A stretch of DNA of 64,000 bases, from NCBI GenBank assembly GCA_934503275.1, contig CAKSVD010000001.1, positions 186,001-250,000 of the forward strand, read 5' to 3'. A program made the position numbers and the translations under genes. The stretch comes from an uncultured Faecalibacterium sp. (GTDB lineage: Bacteria; Bacillota; Clostridia; Oscillospirales; Ruminococcaceae). This document shows positions 44,371 to 53,234 of this stretch, piece after piece (the stretch's first letter is position 1; each line of letters begins with the position of its first letter). The notes under the pieces are model-generated. The model saw only the letters and a program-made list of their open reading frames with translations. It ran no database searches and was not told the DNA's origin.

Positions 44371-44838
44371 TTACAGCTCGTATGCCTTTTTCAGTGCATC
44401 ATAGGCGGCGTCTTCGTTTTCCGCATGGACGAGCAGAGAGATATCCAGATCACTGGTGGTGATCAATAGCACCTCGATACCAGCCATAGCCAGCGCATTC
44501 AGCGCCCGCGCAGCCACACCGCAGCTGGTGACCATATCCTCGCCGAACAGATTCAGCTTGGAATAGCCCACGCTGATCAGGGGAGAAGCCTTGGCGTCCT
44601 TATCCAGATTTGCCGCCGAGATTGCTTTCATCACCAGCGGCAGATCACTGCTGGATGCGGTAAAGCTGAAATCGATAGTGGTGCCGTGGGGAGCGCTCTG
44701 GCTGATCATATCCACCACCACGCCGGTCTCTGCAAAGATATCCAGATACCGGGACAGACTGTTGCCCCGGAACGCTACGTCCTGCACGCTGATCATCATC
44801 AGGTCAGCCTCGATATTGATCTTCGATACTCCGTACAT
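44371..44838 (-). CDS. Free-standing aspartokinase-type ACT-domain protein
   Basis: The product is 155 aa with two ACT modules that resemble the regulatory C-terminus of aspartate kinase. The first carries ISVQDVAFRGNSLSRYLDIFAETGVVVDMISQ (cited from its middle). The second carries GEDMVTSCGVAARALNALAMAGIEVLLITTSDLDISLLV. No kinase domain is present. The ATG at 44838 is chosen because GGAGG lies 7 nt upstream; the longer frame from 44880 lacks support. It lies downstream of asd-dapA-dapB-capA on the same strand, suggesting amino-acid sensing for lysine/diaminopimelate synthesis. Aspartokinase itself is not in the window. Confidence 0.8.
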   Translation of the reverse strand: MYGVSKINIEADLMMISVQDVAFRGNSLSRYLDIFAETGVVVDMISQSAPHGTTIDFSFTASSSDLPLVMKAISAANLDKDAKASPLISVGYSKLNLFGEDMVTSCGVAARALNALAMAGIEVLLITTSDLDISLLVHAENEDAAYDALKKAYEL

Positions 44839-44893
44839 AAAAAGTCCTCCGTTCTGCCCGGGTTGACGGACAACGCTCAATCATTTCACATTT

Positions 44894-46180
44894 TTATGTA
44901 AGTGCTAAAAAGGATGCGCTGATATTATTCTGCGCGATTTTTTGTATTCTGTCAAGGCTGAAATCAGAATAATTTGCGCGTACACCATGCGATGCCGCCA
45001 ATTCCTGCGTGTAATCGCGCAAAAGGTAGGTGCGCACATTGGTTTTTCCGGCATCGTAATGGGTCACGGTGGGGTGCAGCTGCGGTGCAAGCACCTCACA
45101 CTGCACCGAGCCGTTCGGCTGGGTGGTCTTTTGCAGCTGCAAGGTCAGGATCGCACCAACCAGCTGATCCGGGTGGCTCTGGGTACTGAGGAAATTGCCC
45201 AGCGAGAAGGCAACAAAGCTTCGCCGTCCGTCTGCTGCTGTCAACCATTGGGCGTCCTGCAGCACATGAGGATGGGTGCCCACAATGACATCTGCACCCC
45301 AGTCTGCCAGACTCTGCGCCAGTGTGCGCTGGCTGTCCACAACGGCATGGCTGTCCTCTACGCCCCAGTGCACTCCCACCACCACAAAATCCGCCTGCTG
45401 GCGTGCCAAGCGTACCTGCCGCTCGATCACATCGGTCTGGCTTGTGTAGATGATATTAGCCGTCATATTCTTGTTCTGGCGGATGCCGTTGGTGTGCTCG
45501 GTGTAGGAGAGATAGGCGATGGTCACACCGTTGACGGTTTGCAGCGGGATGCGGTCGTAGTCCTCTTCGCCGCGCCACAGACCGGTTGTGACCACATCCT
45601 CCGGCATGGACTCCCAGAATTGCAGCGTAGCCGCAATGCCGGAGGCACCCTTATCGTAGGTGTGGTTATTGGACAGGCTGAACACTCGTACTCCAGCACG
45701 GTATAGCGCCCGCGCACAGTCGCCGGGGGTGGAAAAGCTGGGGTAGGTGGAGGGCGCAAGGGTGTCACTGCAAAGGGTCTCCTGATTGATCCAGTTCACG
45801 TCCTGCTCAGCATAGAAGGGCGCAATGTGCTCATAGCAGTAATCAAAGCTATACTTTCCAGCTTCACCTGCCCGGCGGGCAGCCTGATTATAGATGGGCG
45901 AATGGATCAGGTCATCTCCTGTTGCAGAAAAGCGGATCGTTTCCACCACAGGCTGCGGTTCAGGCTCCGGGGTCGCAACGGATGAAGCAGGGGATAGTGC
46001 ATCCTCTGGCGGTTCAATACCGCCCACCGGTACATCTTCTCCCGGCAGCCTTGTCCAGATCCCCAGACACAGTGCTATCACGATTATAGCCAGAACCGAC
46101 AGCACCACCGCCCGGAGCGTTTGCTTTCGACCGCGCTTACGGGCAGCCGGACGCCGCCGCTTTAAAGGCTCCTGCTTCAT
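44894..46180 (-). CDS. CapA-family membrane-anchored metallophosphatase-like protein
   Basis: The product is 428 aa. It has a basic N-terminus, one membrane helix (about 25-45) and a Pro/Glu linker. A CapA/PgsA domain then runs from about residue 85: RFSATGDDLIHS, DVNWINQETL, VFSLSNNHTYDKG, VVGVHWGVE and VGTHPHVLQ. The fold is calcineurin-like, and these residues fit metal binding. Relatives work in poly-gamma-glutamate or polysaccharide export, but no PgsBC partners are present, so the substrate is unknown. It sits between dapB and the ACT protein. Confidence 0.85.
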   Translation of the reverse strand: MKQEPLKRRRPAARKRGRKQTLRAVVLSVLAIIVIALCLGIWTRLPGEDVPVGGIEPPEDALSPASSVATPEPEPQPVVETIRFSATGDDLIHSPIYNQAARRAGEAGKYSFDYCYEHIAPFYAEQDVNWINQETLCSDTLAPSTYPSFSTPGDCARALYRAGVRVFSLSNNHTYDKGASGIAATLQFWESMPEDVVTTGLWRGEEDYDRIPLQTVNGVTIAYLSYTEHTNGIRQNKNMTANIIYTSQTDVIERQVRLARQQADFVVVGVHWGVEDSHAVVDSQRTLAQSLADWGADVIVGTHPHVLQDAQWLTAADGRRSFVAFSLGNFLSTQSHPDQLVGAILTLQLQKTTQPNGSVQCEVLAPQLHPTVTHYDAGKTNVRTYLLRDYTQELAASHGVRANYSDFSLDRIQKIAQNNISASFLALT

Positions 46181-46221
46181 CGTTCACCTCTTCTCCCGGC
46201 GTATGCCGGGCAGCTCGTTTT

Positions 46222-46980
46222 TCAAAGTGCAGCGATCAGATCGCCCATATCATACAGACCCGGCTCCTTTTTCGCCAGATAGACCGCAGCATTTACTGCG
46301 CCGTTGGCGAAGATGCTGCGGGAGTAGGCGGTGTGCCGCAGGGTAATCACCTCGTCCGGGCCACAGAACAGCACCTCATGGTCGCCCACGATGCTGCCGC
46401 CACGCACAGAACTGATGCCGATCTCCTTCGGGTCGCGCTTCTGGCGCACAGAGGAGCGGTCGTACACATAATGGTACGCGCCATCATTTTCCTCGTTGAT
46501 GGCATCGGCCAGCATCAGTGCCGTTCCGCTGGGAGCATCCAGCTTGTTGTGGTGATGCTGCTCCACGATCTCGATATCATAGTCGATACCCAGCACAGCA
46601 GAGGCGCGCTTGCACAGTTCTGCCAGCACGTTGATGCCCATGGACATATTAGCGCTCTTGAACACCGGGACGCTGCGGGACAGCTGTACTACCTTCAGCT
46701 GCAGTTCCTCCGAAAGGCCGGTGGTGCACACCACGATGGGCAGCTTGTGGGTCAGGCAGTAGGGCAGCGCCTTTTCCACTGCGGCAGGGGAACTGAAGTC
46801 GATGATCACATCGCCCTTGCCGTTCAGCTTTTCCAGACTGTCGTAGACCGGAATGCCGTTCTGCTCGCCGTCCCTCATATCAATACCGGCCACCACACAG
46901 CAGTCCTCCCGCTGTGCGATCATATCGCACAGCACATGGCCCATGCGGCCGCCAATACCCTGAATCACGATCTCTGTCAT
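46222..46980 (-). CDS. dapB: 4-hydroxy-tetrahydrodipicolinate reductase
   Basis: The product is 252 aa. The nucleotide-binding loop is GIGGRMG at the N-terminus, and the catalytic signature EQHHHNKLDAPSGTAL carries the general acid His and the Lys. It reduces the DapA product on the way to diaminopimelate, lysine and, in spore formers, dipicolinate. GAGGAAG precedes the ATG. It follows dapA after 73 nt. Confidence 0.95.
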   Translation of the reverse strand: MTEIVIQGIGGRMGHVLCDMIAQREDCCVVAGIDMRDGEQNGIPVYDSLEKLNGKGDVIIDFSSPAAVEKALPYCLTHKLPIVVCTTGLSEELQLKVVQLSRSVPVFKSANMSMGINVLAELCKRASAVLGIDYDIEIVEQHHHNKLDAPSGTALMLADAINEENDGAYHYVYDRSSVRQKRDPKEIGISSVRGGSIVGDHEVLFCGPDEVITLRHTAYSRSIFANGAVNAAVYLAKKEPGLYDMGDLIAAL

Positions 46981-47053
46981 TGTTGCTTCCTCGTTTCTAT
47001 AATATGGCAGAATGCCCGGAAGCTGAAGATCCCGGGCATTCTGTACGCTGTTG

Positions 47054-47947
47054 TTATTCCTTGATCAGACCTGCAGCCAGCAGAGCCTGCTCGATCTTTG
47101 CCTTGTGGGCATCGCTGGGCTCTACCAGCGGCAGACGGCATTCGCCTGCGTTCCAGCCCAGCACGTTCATGGCATACTTGACCGGAATGGGGTTCACCTC
47201 GCAGAACAGAGCCTCCTCCAGCGGCAGCATTTCCAGCTGCAAAGCGCAGGCCTTGGCGGTATCTCTGTCAAAGAAAGCCTGACAGCAGTTATGCACCAGT
47301 TCCGGCGCAACATTGGACACCACGCTGATGACGCCCTTGCCGCCCAGTGCCAGCAGGGGAACCACCTGATCGTCGTTACCGGAGTAGATATTCAGCGCAT
47401 CACCGCACAGTGCAGCAACTCTGGCCACCTGAGAAATGTTACCAGAGGCCTCCTTGATGCCGTTGATGAGCGGGTGTTTGCTCAGTTCCAAAGCAGTCTC
47501 GGGGGCAATGTTCAGACCCGTGCGGGAGGGCACATTGTACAGAATGACCGGGATGCCGCCGGCCTCAGCCATGGCGGTAAAGTGCGCCACCAGACCGGCC
47601 TGCGAGGTCTTGTTGTAGTAGGGGGTGACCATCAGCAGGGCATCGGCACCGCAGGCAGCAGATTTTGCCGCCAGTGCGCAGCCGTGGTCGGTATCGTTCG
47701 AACCGGCGCCGGCAATGACCGGTACGCGGTGATTGACCGTATCCACGGTGAACTTGATGGCGGCCAGCTGCTCCTCATCGGTCATGGTAGAGCACTCGCC
47801 GGTGGTGCCGCAGATGATGATGGCATCGGTGTGGCGGGCGATCTGATCCTCGATAATGCGTCCCAACTCGTCAAAGTTGATGCTTCCGTCCTCGTACATC
47901 GGGGTGATGATGGCAACACCCGCACCGATAAAGACAGGCTTCTTCAT
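47054..47947 (-). CDS. dapA: 4-hydroxy-tetrahydrodipicolinate synthase
   Basis: The product is 297 aa, a TIM barrel. It has ICGTTGECSTMTDEE, AGAGSNDT, ADALLMVTPYYNKTSQAGL and ILYNVPSRTG, with the Schiff-base Lys in GIKEASGNI. It condenses pyruvate with aspartate semialdehyde. AAAGGAG precedes the ATG. It is flanked by asd and dapB, so the branch from aspartate semialdehyde is in pathway order. Confidence 0.96.
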   Translation of the reverse strand: MKKPVFIGAGVAIITPMYEDGSINFDELGRIIEDQIARHTDAIIICGTTGECSTMTDEEQLAAIKFTVDTVNHRVPVIAGAGSNDTDHGCALAAKSAACGADALLMVTPYYNKTSQAGLVAHFTAMAEAGGIPVILYNVPSRTGLNIAPETALELSKHPLINGIKEASGNISQVARVAALCGDALNIYSGNDDQVVPLLALGGKGVISVVSNVAPELVHNCCQAFFDRDTAKACALQLEMLPLEEALFCEVNPIPVKYAMNVLGWNAGECRLPLVEPSDAHKAKIEQALLAAGLIKE

Positions 47948-47992
47948 AGTAAAAAACTCCTTTGCTGCGTGTATCGCGCAAAAATTCAGGCA

Positions 47993-49075
47993 TTAGTCCA
48001 TATAGCCCTTCGCTGCCAGCAGTTCGGCCAGCAGCACAGCACCGCCGGCAGCACCGCGCAGGGTGTTGTGGCTCATGCAGGCAAACTTGTAATCAAACAG
48101 GGTGTCCTCCCGCAGACGGCCGATGCACACGGCCATGCCGTTCTCGGTGTTGCGGTCCAACTTGGGCTGCGGACGATCCGGCTCAGTAAAGTAGTGCAGG
48201 AACTGCTTGGGAGCACTGGGCAGGTTCAGTTCCTGTGCCGGGCCGCGGAAGTTCGCCCAAGCCTCCAGCATCTGCTCCTTGGTGGGCTTTTTGTCAAAGC
48301 TTACGAACACGGCTGCGGTGTGGCCGTCCGAGACAGGTACACGGAAACACTGTGCAGTGATGACCGGCTTCTCGGCATTGACGATCTGGTCACCCTCGAT
48401 GTGGCCCCACAGCTTCAGCGGCTCGCGTTCGCTCTTTTCCTCCTCGCCGCCGATGTAGGGGATCACGTTGTCTACGATCTCAGGCATCCGGTCAAAGGTC
48501 TTGCCGGCACCGGAAATAGCCTGATAGGTGCACACCAGCGCCTTGCTTACGCCAAAGTCCTTCATCAGGGGATGCAGGGCAGGCACATAACTCTGCAGGC
48601 TGCAATTGGACTTGACTGCAATGAAGCCGCGTTTGGTGCCCAGACGCTTGCGCTGGGCAGGGATGATCTCGATATGGTCGGCGTTGATCTCGGGTACCAC
48701 CATAGGAACGTCCGGGGTGAAACGATGGGCACTGTTGTTGGAGACCACCGGGCACTCTGCCTTGGCGTATGCTTCCTCCAGTGCTTTGATCTCGTCCTTG
48801 GGCATATTGACAGCGCAGAAAACAAAATCCACCTGCGAAGCAACTTCCTCTACCTTGGAAGCGTCCAGAACGGTCATCTTCTTCACGCTCTCCGGCATGG
48901 GAGTAGTCATGGCCCAGCGGGAGCCCACTGCATCCTCATAGCTTTTGCCCGCACTGCGGCCGGATGCAGCCAGCACGGTCAGCTTGAACCAGGGATGATT
49001 CTCCAGCAGAGTCACAAAACGCTGACCCACCATACCAGTTGCGCCTACGATACCCACTTTATACTGTCTATCCAT
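47993..49075 (-). CDS. asd: Aspartate-semialdehyde dehydrogenase (archaeal/fungal-type)
   Basis: The product is 360 aa. It has the NADP loop VGIVGATGMVGQRFV, the catalytic Cys in VKSNCSLQS, and GAGKTFDRMPEIVDNVIPYIGGEEEKSE (cited for its VIPYI core), which is typical of the longer archaeal/fungal subgroup rather than the Gram-negative one. It makes aspartate semialdehyde from aspartyl phosphate. The ATG at 49075 is where homology starts; an upstream ATG at 49153 lies within the divergent promoter. It is first in the asd-dapA-dapB run. Confidence 0.93.
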   Translation of the reverse strand: MDRQYKVGIVGATGMVGQRFVTLLENHPWFKLTVLAASGRSAGKSYEDAVGSRWAMTTPMPESVKKMTVLDASKVEEVASQVDFVFCAVNMPKDEIKALEEAYAKAECPVVSNNSAHRFTPDVPMVVPEINADHIEIIPAQRKRLGTKRGFIAVKSNCSLQSYVPALHPLMKDFGVSKALVCTYQAISGAGKTFDRMPEIVDNVIPYIGGEEEKSEREPLKLWGHIEGDQIVNAEKPVITAQCFRVPVSDGHTAAVFVSFDKKPTKEQMLEAWANFRGPAQELNLPSAPKQFLHYFTEPDRPQPKLDRNTENGMAVCIGRLREDTLFDYKFACMSHNTLRGAAGGAVLLAELLAAKGYMD

Positions 49076-49110
49076 TTCCAGCACCTTTCCTTTCAAAAAA
49101 CAAACAGCAA

Positions 49111-49164
49111 ATCTTATCATTGTGCACAACACGGCTTGCAAACCGGACAGCAATGCAATATAAT
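49111..49164. promoter_or_regulatory. Divergent asd/queA promoters sharing a self-complementary -35 box
   Basis: TTGCAA (49136-49141) is its own reverse complement. To the right, after 17 nt, TATAAT (49159-49164) gives the queA promoter. To the left, on the minus strand, 17 nt separate it from a weaker GATAAG-type -10 (49113-49118) for asd. The two polymerases could not bind at the same time. Confidence 0.55.
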
Positions 49165-49240
49165 AGATACTGTTTATACAGATTCTATAATATCATTGAT
49201 ACGTTGTCCGTGTCAATCATCGGAAAGGCAAATGCACAGT

Positions 49241-50269
49241 ATGTTAAAAAAAGATTTTTGGTATGATTTACCCAAAGAACTCATTGCACAGGAACCCGTA
49301 GCCCCGCGGGATGCGGCGCGGCTGATGGTTCTGAGCCAAAAGGACGACAGCATCCGGCACAAGGTATTCCGCGACCTGCCGGAATTTCTGGAGCCGGGAG
49401 ATCTTTTGGTAGTGAATAATTCCAAGGTGCTGCCCGCCCGCATCGTGGGCGTCAAGCAGCCCACCGGTGCCGTGTGCGAACTACTGCTGCTGCGGCAGGT
49501 GAAGGGCGACCAGTGGGAGTGCTTGGCAAAGCCCGGCAAGCGGATGCAGCCCGGCACGAAGGTAAGCTTTGGCGACGGCAGCCTGACCGCCGTGGTGGAC
49601 GAGACCATGGAGGACGGCAACAAGTACGTTACATTCTATTATGATACCGAAACGCTTTATGAAAAGCTGGATGAATTTGGCAAGATGCCGCTGCCGCCCT
49701 ATATCACAAAGCAGCTGGAGGACCAGAGCCAGTACCAGACCGTCTATGCCAAGGAACTGGGCAGCGCGGCTGCTCCCACCGCCGGGCTGCACTTTACCCC
49801 GGAGTTGATGAACACCCTCCGCGCCATGGGTGTCGGCATTGCCGAGGTCACCCTGCACGTTGGTCTTGGCACCTTCCGCCCCGTGCAGGAGGACGAGATC
49901 GCCGACCACAAGATGCACAGCGAGTGGTACTCCATCAGCGAGGAGACCGCCCGGCGCATCCGCGAGACCAAGGCCGCAGGCCACCGGGTCATCGCCGTGG
50001 GCACTACCAGCTGCCGTACGCTGGAGGCTGCCGCTGCCAAGTACGGCGAGATCAAAGCCTGCAGCGGCAACACCTCCATCTTCCTGTATCCGGGAGTAAA
50101 GTTCAACTGCATCGATGGCCTGATTACCAACTTCCACCTGCCGGAGAGCACCCTGATCATGCTGGTGTCCGCTCTGTACGGCTACAAAAAGACCATGCAC
50201 GCCTATGAGGTAGCTGTGGCAGAGAAGTACCGTTTCTTCTCCTTTGGCGATGCGATGCTTATTTTGTAA
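49241..50269 (+). CDS. queA: S-adenosylmethionine:tRNA ribosyltransferase-isomerase
   Basis: The product is 342 aa. It starts MLKKDFWYDLPKELIAQ and contains the family segments RDAARLMVL, VVNNSKVLPARI, GLHFTPELM, LHVGLGTFRPV and FHLPESTLIMLVSA. It makes epoxyqueuosine in tRNA from preQ1. ATG 49241 is preferred to 49232, which leaves only 3 nt after GGAAAGG. The open frame stretching far upstream to 47051 is antisense to asd and dapA and is not coding. tgt follows, completing the queuosine pair. Confidence 0.95.
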   Translation: MLKKDFWYDLPKELIAQEPVAPRDAARLMVLSQKDDSIRHKVFRDLPEFLEPGDLLVVNNSKVLPARIVGVKQPTGAVCELLLLRQVKGDQWECLAKPGKRMQPGTKVSFGDGSLTAVVDETMEDGNKYVTFYYDTETLYEKLDEFGKMPLPPYITKQLEDQSQYQTVYAKELGSAAAPTAGLHFTPELMNTLRAMGVGIAEVTLHVGLGTFRPVQEDEIADHKMHSEWYSISEETARRIRETKAAGHRVIAVGTTSCRTLEAAAAKYGEIKACSGNTSIFLYPGVKFNCIDGLITNFHLPESTLIMLVSALYGYKKTMHAYEVAVAEKYRFFSFGDAMLIL

Positions 50270-51514
<1,245 letters not shown>

Positions 51515-51523
51515 ACTTTAGCC

Positions 51524-51552
51524 TTGCAACAAGGCTGATAAGAGGGTATAAT
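51524..51552 (+). promoter_or_regulatory. SigA-type promoter of yajC
   Basis: TTGCAA (51524-51529), a 17-nt spacer and TATAAT (51547-51552). Confidence 0.8.
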
Positions 51553-51588
51553 AGCATTATCTGAATTTTTGAGAGGAGATTTTGCCCC

Positions 51589-51906
51589 ATGCAATTTCTG
51601 ACTACCACGTCCGAAGGCTATATCAGCCTGTTCTTCACTCTGGCACTGATGCTGGTCCTGCTGTACTTCATGATCTACCGTCCCCAGAAGAAGCAGGAAA
51701 AGAAGGATGCCGCTATGCGCAGCAGTCTGGAGATCGGCGATCAGGTCACCACCATCGGTGGTGTCATTGGCCGTGTTGTCGCCATCAAGGACGACACCTT
51801 TGTTCTGGAGACCGGTGCTGACCGCGTGAAGATCCGCTTTACCAAGTCTGCGATTTCTTCGGTCGAAAAGCTGAACATGGACAAGGCTCCTGCCGATAAG
51901 AAGTAA
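51589..51906 (+). CDS. yajC: Preprotein translocase accessory subunit YajC
   Basis: The product is 105 aa. One membrane helix (about 12-28, ending LLYFMIYRPQKKQ) is followed by the conserved cytoplasmic part EIGDQVTTIGGVIGRVVAIKDDTFVLE. It associates with SecDF in the membrane; secDF is not in the window. GAGAGGAG precedes the ATG. A hairpin terminator follows. Confidence 0.94.
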   Translation: MQFLTTTSEGYISLFFTLALMLVLLYFMIYRPQKKQEKKDAAMRSSLEIGDQVTTIGGVIGRVVAIKDDTFVLETGADRVKIRFTKSAISSVEKLNMDKAPADKK

Positions 51907-51927
51907 GCATTTAACCGTGCATACATG

Positions 51928-51970
51928 AACCGCCTCCCTGCATAGACTATGTGCAGGGAGGCGGTTTTGT
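51928..51970 (+). terminator. Terminator-like hairpin overlapping the next gene's ribosome site
   Basis: ACCGCCTCCCTGCA pairs with TGCAGGGAGGCGGT across a short loop, followed by TTTTGTTT. The GGGAGG in the 3' arm (about 51956-51961) is also the only ribosome site for the ATG at 51973. Confidence 0.8.
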
Positions 51971-51972
51971 TT

Positions 51973-52371
51973 ATGTCTAAGTCTCGAGGTTTCCCGGCGG
52001 AGCTTCTTTCGTTTCTGGTTTTTGGGGTGCTGGGGGTATCCGTGACAGCGGCAACGCTGGCCGGTTTTGCGCAGTTGATGGCCGGGCAGGGCTGCTCCGG
52101 AAGCATCGTCTCGACATTTGCTACAACGGCCGTGTGCATGGGCAGTCTACTGTGCGCACTGGCGGCAGCATTCCGTAAAAAGGCGCGCGGTCTGCTGACT
52201 GGACTGCTTCAAAGTACATTTCTGGCGGTACCGCTGGCACTTTCTGCTGCATGGAATGGCACAGCCGCCGAGCCTGCTGTGGTTTGCCGCATTCTGGCGG
52301 TGCTGCTTTGCGGCTGCATTGGTGGGCTTCTTGGGGTCACCCTGCGCAGCCGCAGGCACACGCTTCGTTGA
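51973..52371 (+). CDS. TIGR04086-type four-helix membrane protein
   Basis: The product is 132 aa with four predicted membrane helices (about 10-35, 45-65, 75-92 and 100-122) and a basic C-terminus. TIGR04086/YrzE-like proteins commonly follow yajC in Firmicutes; their function is unknown. The ATG at 51973 is preferred, and its ribosome site lies in the terminator hairpin arm. The spoIIM-like gene follows 42 nt later. Confidence 0.65.
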   Translation: MSKSRGFPAELLSFLVFGVLGVSVTAATLAGFAQLMAGQGCSGSIVSTFATTAVCMGSLLCALAAAFRKKARGLLTGLLQSTFLAVPLALSAAWNGTAAEPAVVCRILAVLLCGCIGGLLGVTLRSRRHTLR

Positions 52372-52413
52372 TCGATCCGGCAAATCGAATCCATCAGAGG
52401 GAGAAAACAGCAT

Positions 52414-53160
52414 ATGTGGATCTATGAACAGATCAAACCGGAAGAAAACTTGTCTTTGCTGCCGCAGGCGATCAGCCTGCCGGTGCAAAAAGCAGAGCCT
52501 GCTCTGCCGACTGTACCGGAAACTGCACCGGAACCCGTAGAGCAATTGCAGCCAAAAGAGCCCTGCATCCCGCCAAGGCGGCACGCCACCCGGGATTGTT
52601 GGCTGCTGGCTGCGGCGTTTCTTCTGGGATGTACGGCAGCCGGAGCATTACAGGCCGTATGCGATGCCCGGCAGACAGAACTGCTGCGGTATTATTTGGA
52701 GGCATGGCAAGGGCTGTTTACGCCGGGCGGTATGCAGGGGGCGGTACAACTTTTCGGCATGGAATACCTGACACTCGGTCTTGTGGTCAGCCTGTTTCTG
52801 GTACTGGGACTTTCTGCCCTTGGCCCTGTAATGATCTTTAGCAGTATGATGCTGTATGGTTTGGGCAGCGGCCTGCTTATGGTACAACTTTGCGCCGCAG
52901 GCGGGTGGAAAACAATACTCTCGGCACTGCTGTGGACAGGCCTACCGGCGGCAGCAGCAAGCGGCTGTCTGTGCTTTTTCGGGGCCTGCGCTTTGCAGGT
53001 CAGCAGCCGGATCCACGCCTATTCCTTCCACAAGCATTTCGGCGGACAAACCCGCCCCGGGGTGCAGGCACTGCTGGGACAGTATCTGCTGACCATGGTG
53101 GTACTGCTGCCGCTTTGCGGTGCAGCCGCAGGGCTTTCGTATCTGGGCAGCCGCCTGTGA
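52414..53160 (+). CDS. SpoIIM-like multi-pass membrane protein (tentative)
   Basis: The product is 248 aa. A cytoplasmic Pro-rich N-terminus (about 1-62) is followed by about five membrane helices. The arrangement of helices and the segment SALGPVMIFSSMMLYGLGSGLLMV resemble SpoIIM. SpoIIM scaffolds the SpoIID/SpoIIP peptidoglycan-degrading engulfment machine. Identity is weak at sequence level, so another DUF95-type membrane protein is possible. GAGGGAG precedes the ATG. No SigE-type promoter was seen directly upstream. Confidence 0.5.
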   Translation: MWIYEQIKPEENLSLLPQAISLPVQKAEPALPTVPETAPEPVEQLQPKEPCIPPRRHATRDCWLLAAAFLLGCTAAGALQAVCDARQTELLRYYLEAWQGLFTPGGMQGAVQLFGMEYLTLGLVVSLFLVLGLSALGPVMIFSSMMLYGLGSGLLMVQLCAAGGWKTILSALLWTGLPAAAASGCLCFFGACALQVSSRIHAYSFHKHFGGQTRPGVQALLGQYLLTMVVLLPLCGAAAGLSYLGSRL

Positions 53161-53174
53161 ACAGTATCCTTTTC

Positions 53175-53203
53175 TTGCGGGTTTTGGCGCAGTGTGTTAC
53201 AAT
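53175..53203 (+). promoter_or_regulatory. SigA-type promoter of radA
   Basis: TTGCGG (53175-53180), a 17-nt spacer and TACAAT (53198-53203). Confidence 0.65.
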
Positions 53204-53234
53204 AACAAAAGACCATAATAAATGAGGGACAAAC

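Noticed and set aside
47051..49240. Very long open frame on the plus strand leading into queA
   Set aside because: It is antisense to asd and dapA, which have full family motifs. Absence of stops reflects codon bias of those genes, and queA homology starts only at about 49241.
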